Shown piece by piece: positions 26,186-35,227 of a DNA stretch of 64,000 nucleotides (its first letter is position 1; each line of letters begins with the position of its first letter). Origin of the DNA: Flavobacterium restrictum (lineage in GTDB: Bacteria; Bacteroidota; Bacteroidia; Flavobacteriales; Flavobacteriaceae); the NCBI RefSeq assembly GCF_007097245.1, contig NZ_VJZT01000010.1:62001-126000 (forward strand), in the 5' to 3' direction. A model generated the notes under the pieces. The model had not been told where the DNA came from, did not search any database, and saw nothing but the letters and a program-made list of their open reading frames with translations. Both the position numbers and the translations under genes were made by a program.

Positions 26186-27511
26186 ATGGATATCAAAAGA
26201 GTAGCAATAGACGCTGTGAATGAAACGATTGTAATGACTGTTGTTCACATGGATTACAAAGGACAAGTAGCTAAAAGAATTAACGAAAAAATGCCTTTGG
26301 CAACTGTAAAAGGATTTAGAAAAGGCGCTGTGCCCAAAGATCTTGTTGCTAAACAATACGGTAAAGGGATTAAGCAAGAGGAAGTAAAAAAGGTAGTTGA
26401 CTTGGCCTTGGAGCGTTTTGTGCAATCAGAGCGTTTGAACCTTTTGGGAACGCCGCTTCCTAAAGTAAATGACAACTTTGACTGGGATGCCGAGGAGTTG
26501 ACTTTTGAATATGAAATAGGTTTAGTGCCAAGTTTTGAATTGAATCTTGAAGCCGAAAACAACATTGTGAAATATGTAGTTACTGCCGATGATAAGTTAA
26601 TTGACGGTCAAGTGGAACGCATCCAAAAACAATTTGGGAAAGCAATTCCGCAAGAAGCTGTGGTTGCTGACTCGGATATTACTGGAACTTTTGCTAACGA
26701 AGCCGAAGGAATTACTAATACCACAACAATTGCATTGTCCATTTTTAAAGACAAAGCGACTGCAGATGCTTTTATTGGCAAGCAAGTAGGTGATGTGGTT
26801 ACCGTTAACACAAAAGGATTGTTCGAGGATGATCACCAATTGATGGATTACCTAAAAGTAGGACACGACAATGTTCATGGTCTAGAAGTGGATGTAACGT
26901 TTACCATCGAGCAAATCAACGGTGCCGAAGCGGCTGAATTGAACCAAGATTTATTCGATAAACTTTTTGGAGCTGGAACGGTAGCGACTCTTGAGGAGTT
27001 GAAAGCAAAAATCAAGGAAGATGCCGAATCGCAATTTGCACAACAAGCAGACCAAAAATTATTGGCTGATGTACAAGACTTTTTGATAGAAAGCACCAAA
27101 TTTGATTTGCCTGCCGCATTCTTAAAAAAATGGTTGCAAACGGTTGGTGAAAAACAATTGACTCCCGAAGAAGCCGAAATAGAATATGCACGTTCCGAAA
27201 GAGGATTGCGTTTTCAATTAATCGAAGGTTTGGCGATGGCGCAAAGCAACATCAAAATCACTTTTGAAGATTTGAAAACATTTACAGCCAAAAATATCCG
27301 TCAGCAAATGGCACAATTTGGGCAAACCAATCCTACTGACGCCGAAGTTCAAGGAATTGTAGCAAGAGTGTTGTCGAACCAAGATGAAGTAAAAAAATTA
27401 TCGGATCAAGTTGTTGGTGAGAAATTATTGGAAATGTTCAAAGAAAAAGCAAATCCAACCACCAAAGAAGTAACTTACGACCAATTTATTGCAGCTTCTT
27501 ACGGAGAATAA
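26186..27511 (+). CDS. tig: Trigger factor (ribosome-associated chaperone)
   Basis: Trigger factor binds ribosomal protein L23 and shields nascent chains. The 441-residue protein shows an N-terminal ribosome-binding domain with GFRKGAVPKDLVAKQYG (about 45-62), a degenerate peptidyl-prolyl isomerase domain (about 155-235), and a helical C-terminal arm rich in Gln, Glu and Lys. The ribosome-contact loop in many bacteria is GFRxGKxP; here it is GFRKGAVP, a common Bacteroidota variant. It heads the tig-clpP-clpX proteostasis cluster and is followed by a hairpin terminator. Confidence 0.96.
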   Translation: MDIKRVAIDAVNETIVMTVVHMDYKGQVAKRINEKMPLATVKGFRKGAVPKDLVAKQYGKGIKQEEVKKVVDLALERFVQSERLNLLGTPLPKVNDNFDWDAEELTFEYEIGLVPSFELNLEAENNIVKYVVTADDKLIDGQVERIQKQFGKAIPQEAVVADSDITGTFANEAEGITNTTTIALSIFKDKATADAFIGKQVGDVVTVNTKGLFEDDHQLMDYLKVGHDNVHGLEVDVTFTIEQINGAEAAELNQDLFDKLFGAGTVATLEELKAKIKEDAESQFAQQADQKLLADVQDFLIESTKFDLPAAFLKKWLQTVGEKQLTPEEAEIEYARSERGLRFQLIEGLAMAQSNIKITFEDLKTFTAKNIRQQMAQFGQTNPTDAEVQGIVARVLSNQDEVKKLSDQVVGEKLLEMFKEKANPTTKEVTYDQFIAASYGE

Positions 27512-27515
27512 ACGG

Positions 27516-27570
27516 AGTCATAAAGTCATAACGTCGAAAGTCTTAATGCCAAGTGCGAAAAGTCAAGAGT
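27516..27570 (+). repeat. Degenerate word array near clpP (family E)
   Basis: The gap holds the words AAAGTCATAACGTCGAAAGT and CTTAATGCC, related to the end of dispersed repeat D read in reverse. The same words recur at 28484-28535 and, in the other orientation, at 28970-29011. Confidence 0.6.
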
Positions 27571-27622
27571 TAAAATTTATGATTTTATTACAAATGCAAA
27601 ACAATAAAAAATAGTTATATTT

Positions 27623-27652
27623 GAGCGTCAGAAAAATATTTTTTTGACGCTC
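27623..27652 (+). terminator. Terminator after tig
   Basis: GAGCGTCA (27623-27630) pairs with TGACGCTC (27645-27652) and is followed by a T-rich run. It lies about 110 bp after the tig stop. TATATTTG (27616-27623) abuts it but lacks a clear upstream TTG box. Confidence 0.7.
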
Positions 27653-27809
27653 TTTTGTTTAAAAATTTCAGGTTTCAAATGCAATAGCTTGATTTTTTTT
27701 TAACTTACAAAACAAGACAAATTGGCATCATTTACACAAAGGTATGAACTTTGCCTTGTGGTTAAGTGATTTTCGGACTTTAGACTTTCAAACTTTTAAA
27801 CATAAAAAA

Positions 27810-28481
27810 ATGAACTACGGTAAAGAATTTAAAAAATTTGCTACAAAGCACCAAGGAGTAAATGCCATGTATTACGATAAAATCGTTGCGGCAATGAATC
27901 CTACTAATATGACACCTTATATTATAGAAGAACGTCAGTTGAATATTTCGCAATTGGACGTTTTTTCGAGATTAATGATGGACAGGATTATTTTCCTAGG
28001 AACCGGAATTGACGATCAAATTGCTAATATTGTTCAAGCGCAATTGTTGTTTCTAGAAAGCGCTGATGCGTCCAAGGACATTCAGATTTATTTGAATTCT
28101 CCAGGCGGAAGCGTATATGCAGGATTGGGAATTTATGACACGATGCAATATATCAAACCAGATGTGGCAACTATTTGTACGGGAATGGCAGCTTCTATGG
28201 GAGCGGTATTGTTGTGTGCAGGAGCTGCAGGAAAACGTTCGGCTTTGCCACATTCCCGTGTAATGATTCACCAGCCATCAGGCGGCGCACAAGGCGTAGC
28301 AACGGATATGGAAATCAATTTGCGTGAAATGTTGAAACTAAAAGACGAATTGTATACCATTATTTCGCACCATTCTGGACAAACATTTGATAAAGTGCAC
28401 AAAGATTCCGAGCGCGATTATTGGATGATTGCCGATGAAGCCAAAGAATACGGAATGATTGATGAAGTTTTAAGAAGATAA
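27810..28481 (+). CDS. clpP: ATP-dependent Clp protease proteolytic subunit
   Basis: ClpP forms the barrel-shaped serine peptidase that degrades proteins unfolded by ClpX. The catalytic Ser is residue 129 in GMAASMGAVLL and the His is residue 154 in VMIHQPSGGAQG, with the Asp further on. The start MNYGKEFKKF at 27810 gives 223 residues; an upstream in-frame ATG at 27744 lies in a repeat-rich leader and would add 22 implausible residues. Between it and clpX lies an extra S23-like gene, breaking the usual clpP-clpX pair. Confidence 0.97.
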   Translation: MNYGKEFKKFATKHQGVNAMYYDKIVAAMNPTNMTPYIIEERQLNISQLDVFSRLMMDRIIFLGTGIDDQIANIVQAQLLFLESADASKDIQIYLNSPGGSVYAGLGIYDTMQYIKPDVATICTGMAASMGAVLLCAGAAGKRSALPHSRVMIHQPSGGAQGVATDMEINLREMLKLKDELYTIISHHSGQTFDKVHKDSERDYWMIADEAKEYGMIDEVLRR

Positions 28482-28483
28482 AT

Positions 28484-28535
28484 TTGTCGAAAGTTTTAAC
28501 GTCAAAAGTCTGAATGTCGAGTGCTGAAAGATTTA
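28484..28535 (+). repeat. Word array after clpP (family E)
   Basis: GTCGAAAGTTTTAACGTC and AAAAGTCTGAATGTC follow the clpP stop. The first word is the reverse complement of the end of dispersed repeat D with one change. Part of this array forms the hairpin at 28502-28559. Confidence 0.6.
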
Positions 28536-28559
28536 GATACTTGACATTCAGACTTTTGA
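28502..28559 (+). terminator. Long inverted repeat after clpP
   Basis: A perfect 17-bp inverted repeat (28502-28518 with 28543-28559) encloses a 24-nt loop and ends just before the S23-like gene. It could terminate clpP transcription or mark the edge of the inserted segment. There is no long T run, so terminator function is only likely. Confidence 0.55.
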
Positions 28560-28574
28560 TATTTGGCTAAAGAT

Positions 28575-28940
28575 ATGGGAAAATTTAATTCTTTTGAGGA
28601 AATTAACTCTTGGCAAAAAGCGAGGGTTTTCAATAAAAAAATTTATAGAATTACAGATAATGTAAATTTCAAGAAAGATTTTGATTTTGTTAGACAAATT
28701 AGACGAGCATCCGTATCTGTAACTTCCAATATAGCCGAAGGTTTTGAAAGAAATACAGACAAAGAATTTGTGTATTTCTTATTTGTAGCCAAAGCTTCAG
28801 CAGGGGAAGTTAGATCTCAATTATATTTAGCATTCGATTTAGAATATATTACACAACAAGAATTGGAGGATTTACTTATTGAAATTACCAATATATCAAA
28901 ATTATTAAGTGGTTTTATAAAGTATTTACAAAAGTCATAA
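28575..28940 (+). CDS. Four-helix-bundle protein (S23 / rRNA intervening-sequence family)
   Basis: This 121-residue protein matches the four-helix-bundle family named after ORFs in 23S rRNA intervening sequences: SWQKARVFNKKIYRITD, DFVRQIRRASVSVTSNIAEG and KASAGEVRSQLYLAFDL are its landmarks. Members form pentamers and related proteins (Avd) act with diversity-generating retroelements by binding nucleic acid. No reverse transcriptase or rRNA is near here. ATG at 28575 is preferred over TTG at 28563. It is inserted between clpP and clpX and flanked by repeated words and an inverted repeat, which hints at later insertion. Cellular role unknown. Confidence 0.88.
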   Translation: MGKFNSFEEINSWQKARVFNKKIYRITDNVNFKKDFDFVRQIRRASVSVTSNIAEGFERNTDKEFVYFLFVAKASAGEVRSQLYLAFDLEYITQQELEDLLIEITNISKLLSGFIKYLQKS

Positions 28941-28969
28941 TGGTTCGTAAAAAATATTTTCTACAAATA

Positions 28970-29011
28970 TTTTTGACTTTAGACATTTGACATTAAGACA
29001 TTAGACACATT
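28970..29011 (-). repeat. Word array before clpX (family E)
   Basis: Read on the minus strand, this stretch has TGTCTAATGTCTTAATGTC and TCTAAAGTCAAAAA, echoing the arrays after tig and clpP in the opposite orientation. It ends just before the clpX start. Confidence 0.55.
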
Positions 29012-29015
29012 AAAA

Positions 29016-30248
29016 ATGGCAAAACAAGTATTACAATGTTCTTTCTGCGGAAGGAAAAAACCAGAAACGAGTTTACTTATAGCAGGAATCGATGCTCACA
29101 TTTGTGATAAATGTATCGAACAAGCCCACGGAATCGTTCTGGAAGAAATAAAATCACACGGAAACTCGAAACTAGTTGGGGATTTGATTTTGAAAAAACC
29201 CAAAGAGATTAGGGCATTCCTAGATCAATACGTTATAGGGCAAGACCAAACCAAAAAAGTAATGTCGGTGGCAGTTTACAACCACTACAAGCGTTTGATG
29301 CAACAGCAATTAGACGATGATGTGGAAATCGAAAAATCCAATATCATTATGGTAGGACAAACTGGAACTGGAAAAACATTAGTAGCCAAAACCATTGCCA
29401 AAATGCTGGACGTACCCTTGGCTATTGTGGATGCCACAGTTTTGACCGAAGCAGGTTATGTAGGCGAAGATGTCGAAAGTATTTTGACGCGGCTGCTGCA
29501 AGCTGCGGATTATGATGTAGCCAAAGCTGAAAGAGGAATTGTTTTTATTGACGAAATTGATAAAATTGCCCGCAAGAGCGATAATCCTTCTATTACTCGG
29601 GATGTTTCTGGCGAAGGTGTGCAACAGGCTTTATTGAAATTATTAGAAGGAACTGTGGTTAATGTACCGCCAAAAGGAGGTCGTAAGCATCCGGATCAAA
29701 AATTTGTTGAGGTCAATACCCAAAACATTTTGTTTATAGCAGGTGGTGCTTTTGATGGAATTGAGAGAATCATATCCAAACGTTTGAACCGCCAAGCAGT
29801 AGGGTATTCGACATCTAAAAATGTGGATAATATCGACAAAGACAATTTGTTGCAATACATTATCCCAAAAGATATCAAAGATTTTGGATTGATTCCGGAG
29901 ATTATTGGACGTTTGCCAGTTTTGACACACATGGATCCTTTGGATAAGGAAACCTTGCGTGCGATTTTGACACAACCTAAAAATGCGTTAATCAAGCAAT
30001 ACCAAAAGTTGTTTTTGATGGATGAAGTCGCGTTTACCATTACCGATGAAGCTTTGGATTTTATTGTAGAAAAAGCATTGGAATACAAACTCGGAGCTCG
30101 TGGATTGCGCTCTTTGTGCGAAGCCATCCTAACCGATGCGATGTATGAATTGCCAAGTTCAGAGGATAAAACACTCGAAATAGACGTGGATTACGCCAAA
30201 GAAACCTTGAATAAAAATTTATTGAAACGTTTGGAAATTGCTTCGTAA
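29016..30248 (+). CDS. clpX: ATP-dependent Clp protease ATP-binding subunit ClpX
   Basis: ClpX unfolds tagged proteins and feeds them to ClpP. The N-terminal zinc domain has four cysteines (C8, C11, C30, C33). The AAA+ core shows Walker A GQTGTGKT (near residue 113), Walker [12 protein letters not shown], and the GYVGEDVE pore-loop. Further on are the [19 protein letters not shown] region, the IGF-type loop that docks on ClpP, and sensor-2 in the [10 protein letters not shown] stretch. The 410-residue length is standard. A strong terminator follows 27 bp after the stop. Confidence 0.98.
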   Translation: MAKQVLQCSFCGRKKPETSLLIAGIDAHICDKCIEQAHGIVLEEIKSHGNSKLVGDLILKKPKEIRAFLDQYVIGQDQTKKVMSVAVYNHYKRLMQQQLDDDVEIEKSNIIMVGQTGTGKTLVAKTIAKMLDVPLAIVDATVLTEAGYVGEDVESILTRLLQAADYDVAKAERGIVFIDEIDKIARKSDNPSITRDVSGEGVQQALLKLLEGTVVNVPPKGGRKHPDQKFVEVNTQNILFIAGGAFDGIERIISKRLNRQAVGYSTSKNVDNIDKDNLLQYIIPKDIKDFGLIPEIIGRLPVLTHMDPLDKETLRAILTQPKNALIKQYQKLFLMDEVAFTITDEALDFIVEKALEYKLGARGLRSLCEAILTDAMYELPSSEDKTLEIDVDYAKETLNKNLLKRLEIAS

Positions 30249-30275
30249 GTAAATTTCAAGCGCAATAAAAAGCAA

Positions 30276-30311
30276 AATAAAGCTCAAAAACGGATGTTTT
30301 TGAGCTTTATT
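30276..30311 (+). terminator. Terminator after clpX
   Basis: A perfect 16-bp stem (30276-30291 with 30296-30311) with loop GGAT is followed by a T-rich stretch. Confidence 0.85.
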
Positions 30312-30454
30312 CGTTTAGGGTGTGAGCTTAAATTTTTGCGGATAAATTACACCTATTTTTCTGCATTTTCCTCTTCCCAAAAAAACAACCAATATCCTTT
30401 TTTATCTACATTAGATTGTCGATTTTTGCGCAACATAAATCAATTGGAATAAAA

Positions 30455-31690
30455 ATGACATTAGAAGATAAAGAAATTATTTTATTAAAGGTTTCTGGTC
30501 AGGATAAGCCAGGAGTAACTGCTGGTTTAACCTCCATATTGGCCAATTACGATGCCGTTATTTTAGATATTGGTCAAGCCGATATTCACGATACGTTATC
30601 TTTGGGAATTTTATTCGAAATACAAGCCGGTTCCAGTTCGGCGCCCGTTTTAAAAGATTTATTGTTTAAAGCCTATGAGTTGGGAATCAAAGTTAAATTT
30701 ATCCCCATCACAATTCCAGATTACGAAAGTTGGGTCAAAGGGCAACGCAAACAACGTTTTATAATCAATATTTTAGGTGAAAGGCTTACTGCAGCACAAC
30801 TTTCCGCAGTGACTAAAATCATGTCTGACCAAAATCTGAATATCGATTCTATCATTCGGTTAACAGGTCGCGTTTCGGTGGTCGAGAAAGAGGAATATCC
30901 TCGTTCCTGCGTGCAATTATCGGTAACAGGAAATATTGTCGACAAAACGATACTGACGGCCAGTTTTATGGAAATTTCTAGCGCATTAGATGTGGATATT
31001 TCATTTCAAGAAGATAATATTTACCGAAGAAACCGTCGTTTGGTGTGTTTTGATATGGATTCTACTTTAATTCAAACCGAAGTTATTGATGAACTTGCCG
31101 AGTTGGCTGGAGTAGGAGCGCAAGTGCGAGCCATTACAGAATCGGCGATGAATGGCGAAATCGATTTTAGCGAAAGCTTCAAAAAACGAATGGCGTTGCT
31201 CGAAGGATTGAGTGAAGAGGTGCTGCACAACGTTGCGGTAAATTTACCCATTACCAAAGGCGCCCATCGCTTGATGAAAGCCTTGAAATACTACGGATAT
31301 AAAACAGCAATACTATCAGGAGGATTCACTTATTTTGGGGAATATTTGCAAAAAGAATTGGGAATTGACTACGTTTATGCGAATCAATTGGAAATTAAAG
31401 ACGGTAAATTAACAGGCAAATACCTTGGCGAAATCGTAGATGGTCAAAAGAAAGCCGAATACCTAAAAGCCATAGCCGAAAAAGAAGGCATTCACATCAA
31501 CCAAACTATCGCGGTGGGCGATGGCGCTAATGACTTACCCATGCTGAATTTGGCGGGTTTAGGCATTGCTTTTCATGCCAAACCCAAAGTAAAGGAAAGT
31601 GCTTCGACCTCGATTTCTAGTTTGGGTCTTGATGGTATTTTGTATTTATTGGGCTATCATGACCGTCATATTGATATGACACAAGAGTAA
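30455..31690 (+). CDS. serB: Phosphoserine phosphatase with N-terminal ACT domains
   Basis: SerB hydrolyses phosphoserine to serine, the last step of serine synthesis. The 411-residue protein has two ACT-like regulatory regions in the first half (VSGQDKPGVTAGLTSILANY and the region near 95-175), then a HAD core: CFDMDSTLIQTEVIDELAE with nucleophile Asp near residue 200, the Lys motif, and GDGANDLPML with the metal-binding Asp. The start at MTLEDKEII (30455) is preferred over a TTG upstream. ACT domains suggest feedback by serine, which is inference. No operon partner is evident. Confidence 0.95.
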   Translation: MTLEDKEIILLKVSGQDKPGVTAGLTSILANYDAVILDIGQADIHDTLSLGILFEIQAGSSSAPVLKDLLFKAYELGIKVKFIPITIPDYESWVKGQRKQRFIINILGERLTAAQLSAVTKIMSDQNLNIDSIIRLTGRVSVVEKEEYPRSCVQLSVTGNIVDKTILTASFMEISSALDVDISFQEDNIYRRNRRLVCFDMDSTLIQTEVIDELAELAGVGAQVRAITESAMNGEIDFSESFKKRMALLEGLSEEVLHNVAVNLPITKGAHRLMKALKYYGYKTAILSGGFTYFGEYLQKELGIDYVYANQLEIKDGKLTGKYLGEIVDGQKKAEYLKAIAEKEGIHINQTIAVGDGANDLPMLNLAGLGIAFHAKPKVKESASTSISSLGLDGILYLLGYHDRHIDMTQE

Positions 31691-31873
31691 TTTTTTTAGC
31701 AAAAGGTACAGGTCTCCCAAAAAGCCAACGCTATTTGGACTTACTTTTCAAGTGGTATTTTATCCAAAAAAGCATAGTATAAATCCCAATTGTTTTGTTT
31801 TTTAGCAAAATTAGTGCAGCTTTTAAGTAAAAGGGAAAATAAAATAAAAACAGCAAAAATCAGCAGCAACCCG

Positions 31874-33748
31874 ATGAAGAAAAAGATAGAAATACTCGCT
31901 CCAGCCAAAGATTTAATTCACGGAATGGCCGCTATCAACAGCGGTGCCGATGCCGTGTATATAGGAGCGCCACAATTTGGAGCCCGTTCCAATGCCACCA
32001 ATTCGATTGAAGATGTGGCGAAATTGGTAGAATATGCACACTTGTTCAACGCACAGGTTTTTGTGGTTATCAACACCATTTTGTACGATAACGAACTCGA
32101 AACCTGCCGCCAAATGATTTATCAATTGTACGACATTGGTGTCGATGCCTTGATTGTGCAGGATATGGCGATTATGGAAATGGAATTGCCTCCTATCGTT
32201 TTGCACGCCAGCACACAAGCCAACAACCGCAATGCCGACAAAATCAAATTCCTGAAAGATGCCGGAATGAAACGTGTGGTTTTGGCACGCGAATTGAACC
32301 TGCATCAAATCAAACAAATCAGCGAAGCGAGCGATGTGGAATTGGAATTTTTCGTAACTGGTGCGCTTTGCGTATCGTTCAGCGGAAATTGCTATATGAG
32401 TGTTGCCAATGGCGAACGCTCTGCCAACCGCGGTTCGTGCGCCCAAAACTGTCGTTTGCCATACAATCTTATCGACGGAAATGGCGAGACTTTAATCAAA
32501 AACAGCCATTTGCTTTCCATCAAAGATTTTGACGTTTCAGATCAAATTCCAAATCTGGTTGAAGCGGGAGTGGTATCCTTTAAAATCGAAGGTCGCTTGA
32601 AAGATATTGTGTATGTAAAAAATAACGTGTCGTATTTGCGACAAAAACTGGATGCTTTTTTAGAAAACGACACCAGCGGGAAATACGAAAAAGCCTCTTC
32701 GGGAAAATGTACTTTTACGTTCGATTCGGCTTTGAACAAAAGTTTCAACCGTGGTTATACTGATTATTTTGTCAACGAAAGACACCAAGCGATTGGTTCT
32801 TGGGAAAGTCCAAAATCCAAAGGGCAATACATTGGTAAACTAATAAAAACCTCTGGAAACGCCTATGAAATTGAAAACGGCGAATTCCTAAACAATGGTG
32901 ACGGATTGTGTTTCATCAACGAAAACAACGAAGCTGACGGAATTTATGTCAACAAAGTCGAAAACGGCTTGGCATATCCAAATGTATTGAAAGAAATCAA
33001 ACCCGGAACCTTCATTTACCGAAATAACGACACGGCTTTCATCAAAATTGTAGAACGTGAAGACAGTGCCGTTCGGAAAATCAGCACGACTTTATTGCTG
33101 ATCGAAACCAAAACTGGTTTTGAATTAATAGCCACCGACGAAGATGGCAATGCTAGCACCGTGAATTTGGTTCATCCAAAAGAGCAAACCAAAAACAACG
33201 AATCAATTGCAGAAAATTTCAAAATTAATTTGGCAAAAACAGGTTTCACGCCTTACACTGCCGATGAGATAACGATTATGTTTACCGAAAATTGGTTCCT
33301 TCCTATTTCTAAAATCAACGAAATGCGAAGAACTGCTTTCGAACAATTATCCGAAATTCGTTTGGACAATTACAAGCGCCACGAACACCAATTGGTTAAA
33401 ACATCGCATCCGTATCCGGAAACCAAATTGGATTTTATGTACAATGTTTCCAATAAAATGGCGCGTAAATTTTACGAACGTCACGGTGTTACCGAAATCG
33501 AAAAAGCATTCGAATTGCAATGGGATCCCGGAAAATCTCGTGTAATGACCACTAAATATTGCATCAAATACGAATTGGAAAAATGTCCTATACATCAAAA
33601 AGATAAAATGGGAGAAAAACTAAAAGAACCATTAGTATTGAAGCAAGGCGAATTAGAATACAAACTCAAATTCAAATGCAAACCCTGCGAAATGGAAATT
33701 TGGGAGAAAGATGCCGAATTCGAAATCGAGGAAGACCACTTTCATTAA
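31874..33748 (+). CDS. Peptidase U32 family protein
   Basis: This 624-residue protein has an N-terminal TIM-barrel U32 core (EILAPAKDLIHGMAAINSGADAVYIG-type opening, about 4-250) with the motif FVTGALCVSFSGNCYMS and NRGSCAQNCRLPY, which supplies cysteines thought to bind an iron-sulfur cluster. The C-terminal part adds a beta region and a Cys-rich tail (CIKYELEKCP and CKPCEM). U32 proteins of this type (RlhA/TrhP-like) are linked to hydroxylation of rRNA or tRNA. Peptidase activity is doubtful despite the name. Start MKKKIEIL at 31874 is preferred over longer readings. Confidence 0.9.
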   Translation: MKKKIEILAPAKDLIHGMAAINSGADAVYIGAPQFGARSNATNSIEDVAKLVEYAHLFNAQVFVVINTILYDNELETCRQMIYQLYDIGVDALIVQDMAIMEMELPPIVLHASTQANNRNADKIKFLKDAGMKRVVLARELNLHQIKQISEASDVELEFFVTGALCVSFSGNCYMSVANGERSANRGSCAQNCRLPYNLIDGNGETLIKNSHLLSIKDFDVSDQIPNLVEAGVVSFKIEGRLKDIVYVKNNVSYLRQKLDAFLENDTSGKYEKASSGKCTFTFDSALNKSFNRGYTDYFVNERHQAIGSWESPKSKGQYIGKLIKTSGNAYEIENGEFLNNGDGLCFINENNEADGIYVNKVENGLAYPNVLKEIKPGTFIYRNNDTAFIKIVEREDSAVRKISTTLLLIETKTGFELIATDEDGNASTVNLVHPKEQTKNNESIAENFKINLAKTGFTPYTADEITIMFTENWFLPISKINEMRRTAFEQLSEIRLDNYKRHEHQLVKTSHPYPETKLDFMYNVSNKMARKFYERHGVTEIEKAFELQWDPGKSRVMTTKYCIKYELEKCPIHQKDKMGEKLKEPLVLKQGELEYKLKFKCKPCEMEIWEKDAEFEIEEDHFH

Positions 33749-33753
33749 AAACT

Positions 33754-33789
33754 AAAACCGATGCTTTACTTCAAAAAGGCATCGGTTTT
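33754..33789 (+). terminator. Terminator after the U32 gene
   Basis: AAAACCGATGC (33754-33764) pairs with GCATCGGTTTT (33779-33789) and ends in a T run. It lies directly before palindromic element A copy 3. Confidence 0.8.
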
Positions 33790-33801
33790 TTTATTAAATT
33801 T

Positions 33802-33898
33802 GGGCGTGACCACAAGGGTCGGGCTATACGCTATATCTTTTGTTCCGCTATCGCTTCACAAAAGGATGTCGCTTCTATCCCTCACGCAAAACACATTC
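33802..33898 (+). repeat. Palindromic intergenic element A, copy 3 (variant core)
   Basis: The ends GGGCGTGACC and TATCCCTCACGCA and the GGGTCGGGCTATACGC segment match copies 1 and 2. The core differs: instead of the CCCTGTCAGGG hairpin it has ATCTTTTGT / ACAAAAGGAT arms around a short CCGCTATCGC stretch. It lies between the U32 gene terminator and the putAbiC-like gene. Confidence 0.8.
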
Positions 33899-33941
33899 AG
33901 TACAGACAACTCGCAAGTTTTGCGATAACTAAAAAAACGAA

Positions 33942-35204
33942 ATGGAAGAAAATTACGGTGAAGAACATACACCATTAGAGAGAAGTGAATTTAATAAAAA
34001 CTTTATGGTTTTTGGCGCTATTTCTTCTACTTTTTTTGGAATAGTAATACTCATCTACTACATATGTAAAGTTACACAATCACATTCTTTACCAAAAGAA
34101 GGTCAAATACTGAATCTTACAAATTTTGGTGCTTTTGGCGATTTTATTGGAGGATTTATAGGTACTTTATTTTCATTAGCAGGTATATTTTTTCTGTATC
34201 TAACTTTAAAAGAGCAAAGAGAAAATTTTAATAAAGAAAGACTTGAAAACAATTTTTTTGAAATGATAAAATTTCATAGAGAAAACGTTAATGAGCTACA
34301 ATTTTCATACTATGAAAATAAAGAAACAAAAGTAACCGCAGAAAAACGAAAAGTTTTTAAAATTATTTATTCTCAATTTAAAGAATTATGGGAAGAATTA
34401 AATTCTGTTTTTAAAAATACCGAAATAGAAGGAATTTATAGCACCACATACTTAAATGAAGTAAAAGCAAAAAATATATTCAAAGATTACAAACAATTAG
34501 CACAAATTGATATAGTCTATTTAATAGTTTTTTTTGGGTTAGGGAAAGAAGATATTATAACAATCAAAACATTATTTAAAAATAAATATAAAGAACAATT
34601 TCTTGAAAACATCATCTTAATTGCAATTCTAAAGCCGAAAAGAGAATCAAAATATTGGAACCAATGGATAAGAATTAATGATATTAATGATTTCGGAATT
34701 AAATGTGAGATTATAAAATCTTTTTATGAGCAAAGGGATGACAATTTAAAATTGAATCCAATAAATGATTTATTCTTAAATCCTCAAGGAAAAACAGTTT
34801 TTTATAACGATTACTACGAAAAATATTATGGAGGACATCAATTTCGATTAGGACATTATTATAGAAATATATTTCAAAATATAAACTTCATAAATAATCA
34901 AATATATCTTACCTACGACGAAAAATACTCATACATAAAATTATTAAGAGTTCATTTTTCAAATTATGAGCAAATATTACTTTTTTTAAATAGTATTTCA
35001 TCAATTGGAAGGAAATGGGAATTAGATAACTATGATGAAATCAACAAAGGATTGATTACCAAATATAATTTAGTAAAAAACATTCCTAATGAAAAAATTA
35101 TTAATTGTATTCTTGCTAAAGACTACTATCCATTAATTAACTACGAAGTAAGCGAAATTAATCCCTTGCAACAAAGAAAAAAAATAATAAAAAAATACAA
35201 ATAG
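33942..35204 (+). CDS. putAbiC-like putative phage abortive infection protein
   Basis: The 420-residue protein has two N-terminal membrane helices (about 20-42 and 70-90). A coiled [20 protein letters not shown] segment then leads into a helical cytoplasmic domain. The C-terminal half carries [17 protein letters not shown] (about 296-313), the landmark I know from the putAbiC family of predicted phage abortive-infection proteins. Known members are mostly predictions without a resolved mechanism. The gene is notably AT-rich against purT and the U32 gene on either side, stands alone, and abuts a dispersed palindromic element, all consistent with acquisition. Family call is by eye. Confidence 0.72.
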   Translation: MEENYGEEHTPLERSEFNKNFMVFGAISSTFFGIVILIYYICKVTQSHSLPKEGQILNLTNFGAFGDFIGGFIGTLFSLAGIFFLYLTLKEQRENFNKERLENNFFEMIKFHRENVNELQFSYYENKETKVTAEKRKVFKIIYSQFKELWEELNSVFKNTEIEGIYSTTYLNEVKAKNIFKDYKQLAQIDIVYLIVFFGLGKEDIITIKTLFKNKYKEQFLENIILIAILKPKRESKYWNQWIRINDINDFGIKCEIIKSFYEQRDDNLKLNPINDLFLNPQGKTVFYNDYYEKYYGGHQFRLGHYYRNIFQNINFINNQIYLTYDEKYSYIKLLRVHFSNYEQILLFLNSISSIGRKWELDNYDEINKGLITKYNLVKNIPNEKIINCILAKDYYPLINYEVSEINPLQQRKKIIKKYK

Positions 35205-35227
35205 GTATCGCACAACACACTAAAACA

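Noticed and set aside
28575..28940. A diversity-generating retroelement based on the Avd-like fold
   Set aside because: There is no reverse transcriptase, template repeat or variable repeat in the window.
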